From Hymenobacter piscis (GTDB taxonomy: Bacteria > Bacteroidota > Bacteroidia > Cytophagales > Hymenobacteraceae), in contig NZ_JAHHZN010000004.1 in NCBI RefSeq assembly GCF_018760735.1, positions 1 through 64,000 on the forward strand: a stretch of 64,000 nucleotides of DNA. The letters run 5' to 3'. Below are positions 1 through 7,966 of the stretch, piece after piece (positions within the stretch are counted from its first letter, which is position 1; every line of letters begins with the position of its first letter). The notes under the pieces are model-generated. The model was not told the DNA's origin. It saw only the letters and a list, made by a program, of their open reading frames with translations, and did not search any database. A program made the translations under genes and the position numbers.

Positions 1-56
1 CCCTGCGCCTGCTCGTCGAAGGCGTCCACTTGGCGGCGCACCTACGCGACGAATAG
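1..56 (+). CDS. 3' end of an unidentified protein
   Basis: An open frame enters from the left edge and ends at TAG 54-56, giving the last 17 residues, LRLLVEGVHLAAHLRDE. Codon composition suits this high-GC genome and a terminator-like hairpin follows. Too little is visible to name a family. It converges with the phosphosugar mutase gene. Confidence 0.45.
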   Translation, partial: LRLLVEGVHLAAHLRDE

Positions 57-72
57 CCCCTAACCCCGCAAC

Positions 73-100
73 AAAAAAGCGTCGGCCTTCCGGCCGACGC
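73..100 (-). terminator. Rho-independent terminator of the phosphosugar mutase gene
   Basis: A perfect 9-bp GC-rich stem (79-87 with 92-100, loop TTCC) is followed on the minus strand by six T residues (A-run at 73-78). It lies about 80 bp past the mutase stop codon. Confidence 0.8.
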
Positions 101-178
101 GCTTCGCAAGTTTTGGGTAAGGACAAGCTCAACTTAGTTGAGCGGGGCTTCTGCTTTTGCTGTCAATGAGGGCTACAC

Positions 179-1915
179 TTACTTGAGCCGCATGTCCTCA
201 ATGATGGTCTGGATTTTCTCCCCGGCTAGGCGGTCGGCCAAGTCGAAGTCCACGGCCGATTCCAGGGGCTGCTTCACGCTGAAGTAGAACTTGATTTTAG
301 GCTCCGTGCCGCTGGGGCGGGCCGAAATCTTGCTGCCGTCTTCGAGAATGAACTGGAGCACGTTGCTGCTTTCAAGGCCGGTTTCAGTTTCGAGGCCGGT
401 GCGCAGGTCCTTGATTTTACCGGTTTTGTAGTCGCGCAGCTCCACCACGGGCTGGCCGGCAATGGTAGCGGGCGGCGTGGCGCGCAAATCGCGCATCATC
501 TCCTGGATTTCCTCGGCCCCGCGCTGGCCCTTCTTGGTGATGGAAATCAGGTGCTCCTTGTAGAAGCCGTACTGCAGGTACATGGCCACCATTTCCTGAT
601 ACAGCGAGTGGCCCTGGTCCTTGGCCACGGCGGCCATTTCGGCCAGCAGGGCGCAGGCGGAAATGGCGTCCTTGTCGCGCACGAAGTCGCCGATCATGTA
701 GCCGTAGCTTTCCTCGCCGCCGCCAATGTAGTTCTGCTGGCCCTCCAGCTCCCGGATGATGCCGGCAATGTACTTGAAGCCGGTCAGCGTCTGGTAGGCC
801 TGCACGCCCTGGGCGCGGGCAATGTCGCCGAGCACGTCGCTGGTCACGATGGTGTAGACGATGAAGTCCTGGTCGGTCATCTTGCCGGCCTGCTTGCGGG
901 CCGAGAGCAGGTAGTGGGTGAGCAGGGCGGCCGTCTGGTTGCCGTTGATGAGCACCCACTCGCCGGCGTTGTTTTTCAGGGCAATGCCCACGCGGTCGGA
1001 GTCGGGGTCGGTGGCCAGCACGAGGTCGGCGTCGAGGTGCTGGGCCTGGTCGAGGGCCATCTGCATGGCCACTTTCTCTTCGGGGTTGGGCGAGAGCACG
1101 GTGGGGAAGTTGCCGTCGGGCGTGGCCTGGGCTTCCACAATATGCACGTTATCGAACCCGAGCTGGGAGAGGGCCGCCGGCACCAGCGTGATGCCCGTGC
1201 CGTGCAGGGGCGTAAACACGATTTTCAGATCGTGCTGGCGCTGCACGGCGGCCGGGTTGATGCTCAGTTGCCTGACCTGGGCCAGGTAAGCGGCGTCGAT
1301 TTCGGCACCCACCATATGAATGCGCGCCGGCTCGGGCCGGAACTTCACGTCCTGCACCGACTGAATGCTTTCCACCTCCCGGATGATGTTCTGGTCGTGG
1401 GGGGCTACTACCTGGGCGCCGTCGTTCCAGTACACCTTGAAGCCGTTGTACTCCTTGGGGTTGTGCGAGGCCGTGACCACGCAGCCGCTCTGGCAGCCCA
1501 GGTACCGGATGGCAAACGACAGCTCGGGCGTGGGCCGCAGGGCATCAAACAAGAACACCGTAATACCATTGGCCGAGAAGATGTCGGCGGCGATACGCGC
1601 GAATTCGGGGCTGTTGTTGCGCGAGTCGTGGGCAATGGCCACCTTGATTTCCTGGCCGGGAAACTGCTGAAGCAGGTAGTTGCTCAGGCCCTGGGTAGCC
1701 ATACCCAGCGTGTAGCGGTTCATGCGGTTGGAGCCCGCGCCCATCACACCGCGCAGCCCGCCGGTGCCAAACTCCAGGTTGCGGTAAAACGCGTCGGAAA
1801 GCTGCTCGTCCTGGTTGCCGGCCAGCAGGTCCCGGATTTCAGCCTGCGTGGACGCGTCGTAGTCGTTGGTCAGCCAGGTGTTGATTTTGCTTTGCAGGTT
1901 GGGAGAAAGAGCCAT
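179..1915 (-). CDS. Phosphoglucomutase/phosphomannomutase (alpha-D-phosphohexomutase family)
   Basis: This 578-residue cytoplasmic enzyme should interconvert hexose 1- and 6-phosphates, feeding glycogen, cell-wall and exopolysaccharide sugars. The four active-site loops of the family are visible in order: the phosphoserine loop TASHNP with Ser150, the metal loop DPDSDR with Asp303, Asp305 and Asp307, the sugar-binding GGEESYG, and the C-terminal phosphate-binding RPSGTEPKIKFY. Length matches the long (PGM2-like) Bacteroidota form. The sequence alone does not separate glucose from mannose preference. It is transcribed alone, with its own terminator and a repeat-rich spacer upstream. Confidence 0.93.
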   Translation of the reverse strand: MALSPNLQSKINTWLTNDYDASTQAEIRDLLAGNQDEQLSDAFYRNLEFGTGGLRGVMGAGSNRMNRYTLGMATQGLSNYLLQQFPGQEIKVAIAHDSRNNSPEFARIAADIFSANGITVFLFDALRPTPELSFAIRYLGCQSGCVVTASHNPKEYNGFKVYWNDGAQVVAPHDQNIIREVESIQSVQDVKFRPEPARIHMVGAEIDAAYLAQVRQLSINPAAVQRQHDLKIVFTPLHGTGITLVPAALSQLGFDNVHIVEAQATPDGNFPTVLSPNPEEKVAMQMALDQAQHLDADLVLATDPDSDRVGIALKNNAGEWVLINGNQTAALLTHYLLSARKQAGKMTDQDFIVYTIVTSDVLGDIARAQGVQAYQTLTGFKYIAGIIRELEGQQNYIGGGEESYGYMIGDFVRDKDAISACALLAEMAAVAKDQGHSLYQEMVAMYLQYGFYKEHLISITKKGQRGAEEIQEMMRDLRATPPATIAGQPVVELRDYKTGKIKDLRTGLETETGLESSNVLQFILEDGSKISARPSGTEPKIKFYFSVKQPLESAVDFDLADRLAGEKIQTIIEDMRLK

Positions 1916-2004
1916 TATGATAGAAGTGAGATGGAGAACAGGACGCAGGACGAAGATAGAAACGAGAGGGGAGTACGGAAAAACGAGAGCTGAGCGGTAA
2001 GAAC

Positions 2005-2096
2005 GTCATTCAGAGCGAAGCGAAGAATCTCGCGTGCTAATCGTAGGGTGGTTCCCAACAACTGTACGCGAGATTCTTCGCTTCGCTCTGAATGAC
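2005..2096. repeat. Family A palindromic element, copy 1
   Basis: Perfect 31-bp inverted arms (2005-2035 and 2066-2096) enclose a 30-bp loop. The arms begin GTCATTCAGAGCGAAG and end CGCGAGATTCTTCG in opposite orientations. It lies between the promoter side of the mutase gene and the end of hpd. Related copies are at 18801, 43544, 48241, 56423 and 15841. A further inverted pair of GAAGTGAGA-like sequence flanks it (about 1926 and 2130-2155). Confidence 0.85.
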
Positions 2097-2159
2097 CTTC
2101 TATTTCATAAATACGCCGTCAGCGTCTCATCTCTCACTTCTCTGTACTCACTTCGGAAA

Positions 2160-3293
2160 TTACAGGTTGCCGCGCAACTCCTGCTCGCGCTCAATGGCCT
2201 CGAACAGGGCCTTGAAGTTGCCCTTGCCGAAGCTCTTGGCGCCTTTGCGCTGGATGATTTCGTAGAACACGGTGGGCCGGTCTTCCACGGGCTTCGTGAA
2301 AATCTGGAGCAGGTAGCCTTCCTCGTCGCGGTCCACGAGCAGGTTCAGGTCGCGGATGCTGTCGAGGTCCTCGTCGATGTGGCCCACGCGCTCGAGCAGG
2401 TCGTCGTAGTAGGTGTTGGGCACGTTGAGGAACTCCACGCCGCGGCGGCGCAGCTCCGTCACGGTCGCGCGGATGTCGTGGGTGAGCAGGGCCATGTGCT
2501 GCACGCCGGGGCCGTGGTAGAAGTCGAGGTACTCCTCAATCTGGCTTTTCTTCTTGCCTTCGGCGGGCTCGTTGATGGGGAATTTCACGAAGCCGTTGCC
2601 GTTGCTGACCACCTTGCTCATCAGGGCCGAATACTCGGTCGAGATGTCGTCGTCGTCAAACGTAATGAGCAGCTTGAAGCCCAGCACGTCCTCGTAGAAC
2701 TTCACCCACTGGTTCATCTCGCCCCAGCCCACGTTGCCCACGCAGTGGTCTACGTACTGCAGGCCCACGGGCGCGCCCTGCGGAATGCCGCTGCTGCGGG
2801 CCACGAACCCGGGCAGGAAGGGGCCGCTGTACTGGCTGCGCTCCACGAAAGTGTGCACCGTTTCGCCGTAGGTGTAAATGCCGGCCAGCGTCACGGAGCC
2901 GTGCTCGTCCTCGATGGTGTAGGGCTCGAAGGCCACTTTGGCGCCGCGCTTGGTGGTTTCCTCGAACGATTTGCGGGCGTCGTCCACCCACAGGGCCATT
3001 ACCTTCACGCCGTCGCCGTGCTGGGCCACGTGGCGGGTAATGTCGGAGTCGGGCAGGAGGGAGGTGGTGAGCACCAGCCGGATTTTGTTTTGCTGGAGCA
3101 CGTAGCTGGCCCGGTCGCGCACGCCGGTTTCGGGGCCGGCGTAGGCTACCAGCTCGAAGCCGAAGGCCGCCTGGTAAAAGTAGGCCGACTGCTTGGCGTT
3201 GCCGACGTAGAACTCGAGGTAGTCGGTGCCGTTGAGGGGCAGAAAATCGTGGGCGGGGTGGGCCTGCACGGCCGGTGAGGTCATGGTTTGCAT
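2160..3293 (-). CDS. hpd: 4-hydroxyphenylpyruvate dioxygenase
   Basis: The protein (377 residues) should convert 4-hydroxyphenylpyruvate to homogentisate with O2, the second step of tyrosine catabolism, using one non-haem iron. It shows two vicinal-oxygen-chelate halves: an N-terminal one beginning near DYLEFYVGNAKQSAYFY and a catalytic C-terminal one beginning near YVDHCVGNVGWGEM. The expected iron ligands are the His of VDHCVGN, the His of VQHMALLT and the Glu in YLLQIFTKPVEDRPTVFYE. The C-terminal QRKGAKSFGKGNFKALFEAIE helix is diagnostic. Length is standard. No other tyrosine-degradation gene is adjacent, so it appears monocistronic. Confidence 0.95.
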   Translation of the reverse strand: MQTMTSPAVQAHPAHDFLPLNGTDYLEFYVGNAKQSAYFYQAAFGFELVAYAGPETGVRDRASYVLQQNKIRLVLTTSLLPDSDITRHVAQHGDGVKVMALWVDDARKSFEETTKRGAKVAFEPYTIEDEHGSVTLAGIYTYGETVHTFVERSQYSGPFLPGFVARSSGIPQGAPVGLQYVDHCVGNVGWGEMNQWVKFYEDVLGFKLLITFDDDDISTEYSALMSKVVSNGNGFVKFPINEPAEGKKKSQIEEYLDFYHGPGVQHMALLTHDIRATVTELRRRGVEFLNVPNTYYDDLLERVGHIDEDLDSIRDLNLLVDRDEEGYLLQIFTKPVEDRPTVFYEIIQRKGAKSFGKGNFKALFEAIEREQELRGNL

Positions 3294-3461
3294 AGTGGGT
3301 GGAAAGCGGGGGGCGGAGGAATAAAATGCGTCTGGTAAAAATACTGGTTTCAGCTAAATGATTCCGTTTCTGGTCAATTTGTTAGCGTTTGCGAGCCAAA
3401 CCTGCCCGGTTTTCGTACGTGAGCTGCGGGGAAAAGACGTGCGAAACTGCCGAATCCTCCC

Positions 3462-3469
3462 CACCTTTG
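3462..3469 (+). promoter_or_regulatory. Candidate Bacteroidota -7 element (CACCTTTG)
   Basis: CACCTTTG matches TAnnTTTG except at its first base and lies 25 bp before the ATG of the next gene. No clear -33 TTG was found at the usual distance. Confidence 0.45.
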
Positions 3470-3494
3470 CATCTGAACCCCTTGCCTTAGCCTT

Positions 3495-3881
3495 ATGAAT
3501 TCGGAAGAGCTGAACCGCGCCCTCGTAACTATCATCGAAAAGAAAGCCGAGCTCCACAAGCTCACCTACGATGATGCCCGCTACGACGACGTAGAAGAAG
3601 AACTCCACGACCTCGAAGACGATTTCAACGACGAATACGGCGCTTTCCTGGAAGCGGCCCTGGAGAAAGTCCACGACGCGCTCAGCTCCGATACCGACGT
3701 GCTGCTGCCCACCGCCTACCTGCCCGCCAACACCAGCGGCAAGCCCGGCCCCAAGGAAGGCGTCTGGATCGACTCGGAGAAATACTCCGGCAAGGAAGCC
3801 CGCCTGACCCTGGTACCCGGCCCCGTGCGCCTGTTGCTCACGGTGGGCAAATCGGTGCAGGAGGAGGTCTGGAAAGCGTAG
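3495..3881 (+). CDS. Conserved hypothetical acidic protein
   Basis: A 128-residue soluble protein with no signal peptide or membrane segment. The N-terminal half is strongly acidic and helical, roughly residues 1-60, with a charged stretch EELHDLEDDFNDEYG suggesting a coiled coil or helical bundle. The C-terminal half is mixed beta-like, ending in LTLVPGPVRLLLTVGKSVQEEVW. A CACCTTTG promoter element lies just upstream and codon use matches the genome, so it is a real gene. I do not recognise the family or function. Confidence 0.75.
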   Translation: MNSEELNRALVTIIEKKAELHKLTYDDARYDDVEEELHDLEDDFNDEYGAFLEAALEKVHDALSSDTDVLLPTAYLPANTSGKPGPKEGVWIDSEKYSGKEARLTLVPGPVRLLLTVGKSVQEEVWKA

Positions 3882-3963
3882 CTTTTCAGTTAAAAAGTAA
3901 AAGTGAAAAGTCAAAAATGGGAGCTGGCGGCTAGGTCGTCGGCTCCCGTTTTTCGTACCGCGC

Positions 3964-4043
3964 AGCCTTGGCTTCGCGTATCGTTTACCGACAAGCTTAG
4001 TCGGTTGCAGCGAGTCTTTGCTCCGCTACGCGAAGCAAAGGCT
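3964..4043. repeat. Family B inverted repeat, copy 1
   Basis: Arms at 3964-3980 and 4027-4043 share the core TTCGCGTA/TACGCGAA with AAGCAAAGGCTTC-type flanks. It occupies the spacer before the DUF952 gene. A nearly identical but longer element is at 51579-51666. Confidence 0.7.
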
Positions 4044-4091
4044 TCACGCTACTGCAACGTTCAGCCATTTTTAATTTTTAATTCCCCTCCC

Positions 4092-4439
4092 TTGATCTAC
4101 CGCATCGCTCAGCCGGCCGACTGGCAGCAGGCCTGCCAAACCGGCTTTTTCGCCAGTGCCGACCTGCAAGCCGAGGGCTTTATTCATGCCTCCGAGCTGG
4201 CTCAGGTGCTGGAAACGGCCCGCCTCTACTACCGCGCCAGTCCCGGCGCCGTGCTGCTGGAGCTGGATGAGGCCGCGCTGGCCGCGGCCCATGTGCGGGT
4301 GGAGCGGGAGTGGGCCGCCGGGCGGCAGGCCTGGTTTCCCCACATCTTCGGCCCGATTCCGCTGGCGGCCGTGTCGCGCAGCTGGCCATTGCCGGTAGAT
4401 GCGGAGGGAAATGCGCAGCTGCCGCCGGAACTGCGGTAG
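4092..4439 (+). CDS. DUF952 family protein
   Basis: 115 residues if started at TTG 4092, giving MIYRIAQPADW, the usual N-terminus of DUF952 proteins. The open frame extends upstream to 3903, but that part translates a palindromic repeat and is unlikely to be protein. Family landmarks are the segment EGFIHASELAQVLETA and the ending HIFGPIPLAAV. DUF952 proteins are small cytoplasmic proteins resembling ADP-ribosyltransferase folds; their substrate is unknown. A strong bidirectional hairpin follows. Confidence 0.85.
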   Translation: MIYRIAQPADWQQACQTGFFASADLQAEGFIHASELAQVLETARLYYRASPGAVLLELDEAALAAAHVRVEREWAAGRQAWFPHIFGPIPLAAVSRSWPLPVDAEGNAQLPPELR

Positions 4440-4520
4440 CGCAAAGTAGCTGTAGGGGCCAGCACTTCTCCCAGCCGCCTGGCCAAGTTGGCAGGTGAAT
4501 GACCCGTTGGGTTGATACGC

Positions 4521-4558
4521 AAAAGAGGCCCTTCCCGGTGAAGGGAAGGGCCTCTTTT
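4521..4558. terminator. Bidirectional terminator between DUF952 and DUF2911 genes
   Basis: A perfect 16-bp stem (4521-4536 with 4543-4558), loop GGTGAA, has four A residues on the left arm and four T residues on the right, so it can terminate both converging transcripts. Confidence 0.88.
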
Positions 4559-4577
4559 GCGATGAACGAAATTCGGG

Positions 4578-5099
4578 TTACTTGATGGCCACCGGGATTT
4601 CCAGGTTTTCCCAGCGCAGCACCAGGCCCTTGGGCGTCACGTCGTAGAGGAGCTTCTCGGTGGGGGCAGCGGCCTTTTTCGGCGTTACGCTCACGCGCAG
4701 CGCGTCCTGCTTGGCGTCGTACTTGTAGGCGCCCCACTGTTTGGCGGTTTTGTTGAAAATCACCGTCCACTCCTTTTCGGTGGGAATGGCAAACAGGCTG
4801 TAGGTGCCGGCGGGCAGCGTCTTGCCTTCCACTTGCAGGGGCTGGTCGGTGGTGAAGGTGGTGGCCTCGTTGGCGCCGGCGCGCCACACTTCGTTGTAAG
4901 GCACCAGCTGGCCCCACACCGGGCGACCCTTCACCGAAGGGCTGCTGTAAGCTACCGTTACGGTGGCCTTACCGATTTTACCGGTGGCCGTGGCGGCCGG
5001 GCTGGCCGGCGGAGCTTTCTGGTCCTGGGCGAAACCCGGCGCGGCACTCAAAACGGCCAGCACCAGCAGCAAGAGGCTAAAAAAGCGGAATTGTTTCAT
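4578..5099 (-). CDS. DUF2911 domain secreted protein
   Basis: A 173-residue exported protein. Start at 5099 gives MKQFRFF followed by a hydrophobic signal peptide ending near GFAQD; the frame extends further upstream but only through a repeat spacer. The DUF2911 core is recognisable from TVAYSSPSVKGRPVWG, YNEVWRAGANEATTFT and PAGTYSLFAIPTEKEWTVIFNK. The family is common in Bacteroidota, is periplasmic or extracellular and has no known function. Monocistronic. Confidence 0.9.
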   Translation of the reverse strand: MKQFRFFSLLLLVLAVLSAAPGFAQDQKAPPASPAATATGKIGKATVTVAYSSPSVKGRPVWGQLVPYNEVWRAGANEATTFTTDQPLQVEGKTLPAGTYSLFAIPTEKEWTVIFNKTAKQWGAYKYDAKQDALRVSVTPKKAAAPTEKLLYDVTPKGLVLRWENLEIPVAIK

Positions 5100-5203
5100 G
5101 GGAAGTAGGTAAGGAGTGTGGGAAAAAGAAGTGGCCGGCGCCGGAAAGTTGCAGCTAAGCCGCCAGCCCTGCGAATTGTTTCCGCTTCCGGTTAAGAAAG
5201 GCG

Positions 5204-5280
5204 GTGGCCCGGACTTCAGTCCGGTGCCCGACCAGGCATAACGTGCCATCAGCCGGGCGCCGGACGAAAAGCCGGGCCAC
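5204..5280. repeat. Family G imperfect palindrome upstream of the DUF2911 gene
   Basis: Inverted arms start GTGGCCCGGACTTCAGTCC on the left and end with AAGCCGGGCCAC on the right, filling the spacer between the ABC-F stop and the DUF2911 promoter region. A related half-copy, GGAAGTCCGGGCCAC, occurs at about 11409-11424 in another spacer. Confidence 0.6.
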
Positions 5281-5285
5281 ATGCT

Positions 5286-7208
5286 TTATATGAGTTCGGC
5301 CAGCTCGAGCCAGCGCAGCTCTTTTTCTTCCAGCTCTTTGCTGAGGGCACCCAGGCGGGCTCCCCAGGTGGCAAAATCGTCGGCGCTGCCAATGCCGCCG
5401 TTGAGCTTGCCGTTGAGGTCCTGCTTTTCGGCTTCCAGGGCGGCCATCTGCTTTTCCAGCTGCTCGTACTCCTTTTTCTCGGCGAAGGAAGCCTTGCGCC
5501 TGGCGGGCTCGGGGGCGGCCGGGGCGGCTACCGGGGCCGGGGCGGCCACGGCTACTTTGGCGGCGGCGCGGGCCGCTTTGGCGGCTTTTTCCTCGGCCTC
5601 CAGGGCGGCCTCGGTTTCGCGCTCGGCCAGGTACTGGCGGTAGTCGGTGTAGTTGCCGGGGAAGTTGAGCACGGCCCCGCCGGGTTCGAGCACGAACAGG
5701 TGCTCGGCCAGTTGGTCGAGGAAGTACCGGTCGTGGCTGACGATGAGCAGGCAGCCGGTGAAGTGGAGCAGGAAGTCTTCCAGGATGTTGAGCGTGGCCA
5801 GGTCCAGGTCGTTGGTCGGCTCGTCGAGAATCAGGAAGTTGGGGTTCTTGATGAGTACCCGCAGCAGCTGGAGGCGGCGCTTTTCGCCCCCGCTGAGCTT
5901 GCTGACCAGCGTGTATTGCTGGGCCGGCGGGAACAGGAACAAGCTCAGGAACTGACTGGCCGTGAGCACGTCGCCGTTGGCCAGCTCCACCACTTCGGCC
6001 ACCTCCTTCACAATGTCAATCACCCGCTGCGAGGGGTCGAATTCGAGCTCCGTCTGAGTGTAGTAGCCGAACACGGTGGTCTGGCCCACCTCGATGGTGC
6101 CGGAATCGGGCTGGAGCTTGCCCGTGAGCATGTTCAGCAGCGTGGACTTGCCCGCGCCGTTGGGCCCCACCAGGCCGATGCGGTCCTTCTTCTTGAACAC
6201 GTAGCTGAAATCGTCCAGCACCACGTTGTCGCCGAACTGCTTGTTGAGGTGGCTGGCCTCGATGATTTTGCCGCCCTGGCGGGTAGTTTTCACGCTCAGC
6301 TCAATCTGCTGCTTGCTCAGGTTGGTGCTGGCCTTCTCCTTGGTGATGTAGAAGGCGTCGATGCGGGCCTTTTGCTTGGTGCCGCGGGCCTGGGGCATGC
6401 GGCGCATCCATTCCAGCTCCTTCTTGAACAGCTGGCGGGCTTTCTCCACTTCGGTGGCCTGGCGCATCTCGCGGTCGGCCTTTTTCTCCACGAAGTAGGC
6501 GTAGTTGCCCTGGTAGCGGTACATCTGGCCCTGGTCGAGCTCCACGATTTCGTTGGCCACGCTGTCGAGGAAGTACCGGTCGTGGGTGACCATGAGCAGC
6601 GTCAGGCTGGGGGAGGAGAGCCGGTTTTCGAGCCACTCGATGGTGGCCAGGTCCAGGTGGTTGGTGGGTTCGTCGAGTAGCAGCACGTCGGGCTCCTCAA
6701 TCAGCACCCGGGCCAGGGCCACGCGCTTGCGCTGCCCGCCCGAGAGCTGGCTGACGTTGCGCGTAAGCAGCTCGCCCAGAATGCCGAGGCGGGAGAGAAT
6801 CTGCTGGACCTGGGCCTCGTAGTCCCAGGCGTTGAGCGCGTCCATGCGTTCGAGCACCCGCTGCAAGTCGTCGGATTTGTGGTCGGGGGCGTTCACCACG
6901 TGCTCGTACTCCTTGATGGCCTTGAGCGTGTCGTTCTGGCTGGCGAAGATGGTTTCCTCCACCGTCATCGACTCATCGAAGACGGGTTGCTGGCCCAGGT
7001 AGGTCACGCGGATGCCCTTGCGCACGCTCACCGAGCCGGTATCGGGGGCTTCGAGGCCCGCCAGAATCTTCATCAGGGTGGTTTTGCCGGTGCCGTTGAT
7101 GCCCACAAAGGCCACGCGCTGGCCCTGGAGCAAGCCAAAATTCAGGTCCCGGAACAGCCACCGGTCGGCGTAATTCTTCGAAAGGTTCTCAGCGGATAGC
7201 AAGTTCAT
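5286..7208 (-). CDS. ABC-F family ATPase, Uup-like
   Basis: 640 residues with two ABC ATPase domains in one chain and no membrane segments, as in ABC-F translation factors. Domain 1 has Walker A GINGTGKTT, signature LSGGQRKR and Walker B VLLLDEPTNHLD. Domain 2 has GPNGAGKST, LSGGEKRR and FLILDEPTNDLD. The linker between them carries the RRMPQARGTKQKARID segment. The C-terminus has an Ala/Pro-rich linker then a coiled coil (about residues 565-640), as in Uup. ABC-F proteins act on ribosomes, and Uup is also linked to DNA-branch processing. A TATCTTTG element lies 4 bp before the ATG. Confidence 0.92.
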   Translation of the reverse strand: MNLLSAENLSKNYADRWLFRDLNFGLLQGQRVAFVGINGTGKTTLMKILAGLEAPDTGSVSVRKGIRVTYLGQQPVFDESMTVEETIFASQNDTLKAIKEYEHVVNAPDHKSDDLQRVLERMDALNAWDYEAQVQQILSRLGILGELLTRNVSQLSGGQRKRVALARVLIEEPDVLLLDEPTNHLDLATIEWLENRLSSPSLTLLMVTHDRYFLDSVANEIVELDQGQMYRYQGNYAYFVEKKADREMRQATEVEKARQLFKKELEWMRRMPQARGTKQKARIDAFYITKEKASTNLSKQQIELSVKTTRQGGKIIEASHLNKQFGDNVVLDDFSYVFKKKDRIGLVGPNGAGKSTLLNMLTGKLQPDSGTIEVGQTTVFGYYTQTELEFDPSQRVIDIVKEVAEVVELANGDVLTASQFLSLFLFPPAQQYTLVSKLSGGEKRRLQLLRVLIKNPNFLILDEPTNDLDLATLNILEDFLLHFTGCLLIVSHDRYFLDQLAEHLFVLEPGGAVLNFPGNYTDYRQYLAERETEAALEAEEKAAKAARAAAKVAVAAPAPVAAPAAPEPARRKASFAEKKEYEQLEKQMAALEAEKQDLNGKLNGGIGSADDFATWGARLGALSKELEEKELRWLELAELI

Positions 7209-7212
7209 GCCG

Positions 7213-7220
7213 CAAAGATA
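7213..7220 (-). promoter_or_regulatory. -7 element TATCTTTG of the ABC-F gene
   Basis: On the minus strand TATCTTTG ends 4 bp before the ATG at 7208. Transcription should start within a few bases of the ATG, giving a leaderless or nearly leaderless mRNA. This also supports the chosen start. Confidence 0.6.
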
Positions 7221-7224
7221 CGCG

Positions 7225-7355
7225 TGGTGAAATGGTGAAGTGGTGAAATGGTGAGTTTGATGTGCGGAAGGCGCGAGTTGCCCTCATGGTGCCGGCCGCG
7301 CCAACAGGACTAATAGAACCTCAAACTCACCATTTCACCACCTCGCCACTTCACC
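7225..7355. repeat. Family D octad-repeat hairpin
   Basis: The left side repeats an 8-mer of the type TGGTGAAA/TGGTGAAG (7225-7260) and the right side carries its complement (7321-7355). The last 22 bases of the arms pair fully. It fills the spacer between the ABC-F promoter and the stop codon of the 76-residue gene, beginning within two bases of that stop. Confidence 0.75.
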
Positions 7356-7356
7356 T

Positions 7357-7587
7357 TTAAATCACCCGCACCAGGTCGCGGTGGGTATCGTCGCGCAGGA
7401 TTTCGAGGCCTTTGTAGGCCAGGGGGCGGCCGGTGTTGTGGGTCAGGGCGTCGCCTTCGTAGAGGTGGGCCACGTCGAGCACCAGCTGGGTGTATTGGCG
7501 CTCCCCCAGCTCAATGGCAACGGGGCGGCCGAGGCTGGAGTCGAAGGTGGCCAGGGCCTGGTCAATTTCTTCCAGAATCTTGCTCAT
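7357..7587 (-). CDS. Small conserved hypothetical protein
   Basis: A 76-residue soluble protein starting MSKILEEIDQALATFDSS, with no signal, cysteine or membrane segment. It looks alpha/beta, ending HRDLVRVI. Codon use suits the genome and the start fits the gene edge, but no family is recognised. It is the first gene after the three-hairpin spacer 7708-7900. Confidence 0.6.
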   Translation of the reverse strand: MSKILEEIDQALATFDSSLGRPVAIELGERQYTQLVLDVAHLYEGDALTHNTGRPLAYKGLEILRDDTHRDLVRVI

Positions 7588-7707
7588 AGCTCAGAAGGAC
7601 GGTATGCGGGGGAAATATAGAAAGATACGCGGATTTGTAGCCATGCACCGCCCTTGCTGCCCGGCCACGGATCTGTTTGCGGGCCGGTCGCCACACTGGC
7701 TCCACCT

Positions 7708-7763
7708 CCCCGCGTCCGGCTTGCCGGGGGCCGCCCCTGCTTCCCGGTAAGCCGGACGCGGGG
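7708..7763. repeat. 21-bp stem hairpin 1 of the triple-hairpin spacer
   Basis: Arms 7708-7728 and 7743-7763 pair over 21 bp with a single G-T wobble and a 14-base loop. It contains a CGCGTCCGGC/GCCGGACGCG core. There is no T-run, so it is not an ordinary terminator. Confidence 0.8.
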
Positions 7764-7769
7764 CGCTGC

Positions 7770-7845
7770 GTACCCTATTTTTATTTTCTTCGTGCATAGG
7801 GTACACAGTTGTACCTTATGCACGAAGAAAATAAAAATAGGGTAC
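7770..7845. repeat. 35-bp AT-rich palindrome (hairpin 2)
   Basis: Arms 7770-7804 and 7811-7845 are complementary with one mismatch around a 6-base loop ACAGTT. Each arm itself begins and ends with GTACC(C/T)TAT-type blocks, so the block occurs four times in alternating orientation. It is much richer in A and T than its surroundings, which suggests an inserted miniature element. Confidence 0.85.
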
Positions 7846-7861
7846 ACAATGCCCCACAAAG

Positions 7862-7900
7862 CGGCCCCGGCTGCTCCGTTGGCGGGAGCGGCCGGGGCCG
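7862..7900. terminator. GC-rich hairpin 3, probable terminator of the DJ-1 gene
   Basis: A 16-bp stem (7862-7877 with 7885-7900, one G-U pair) lies 66 bp past the DJ-1-family stop codon. Only three T residues follow on either strand, so termination efficiency is uncertain. Confidence 0.55.
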
Positions 7901-7966
7901 TTTGATTACGTTCTGAAGCCCTGCCGCCGGGCGTACCGGGCACGCAGCAGCAGTAGCAGCAGGCGC

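Noticed and set aside
551..1993. A 480-codon plus-strand frame over the phosphosugar mutase gene
   Set aside because: It is the antisense shadow of a gene with clear catalytic motifs, and has typical low-complexity composition.
3903..4091. N-terminal extension of the DUF952 protein (from 3903)
   Set aside because: The added 63 residues translate a palindromic repeat and are not part of the DUF952 domain; TTG 4092 gives the normal N-terminus.
7770..7845. An insertion sequence
   Set aside because: The palindrome has no room for a transposase and no flanking target duplication is evident. A miniature element remains possible.
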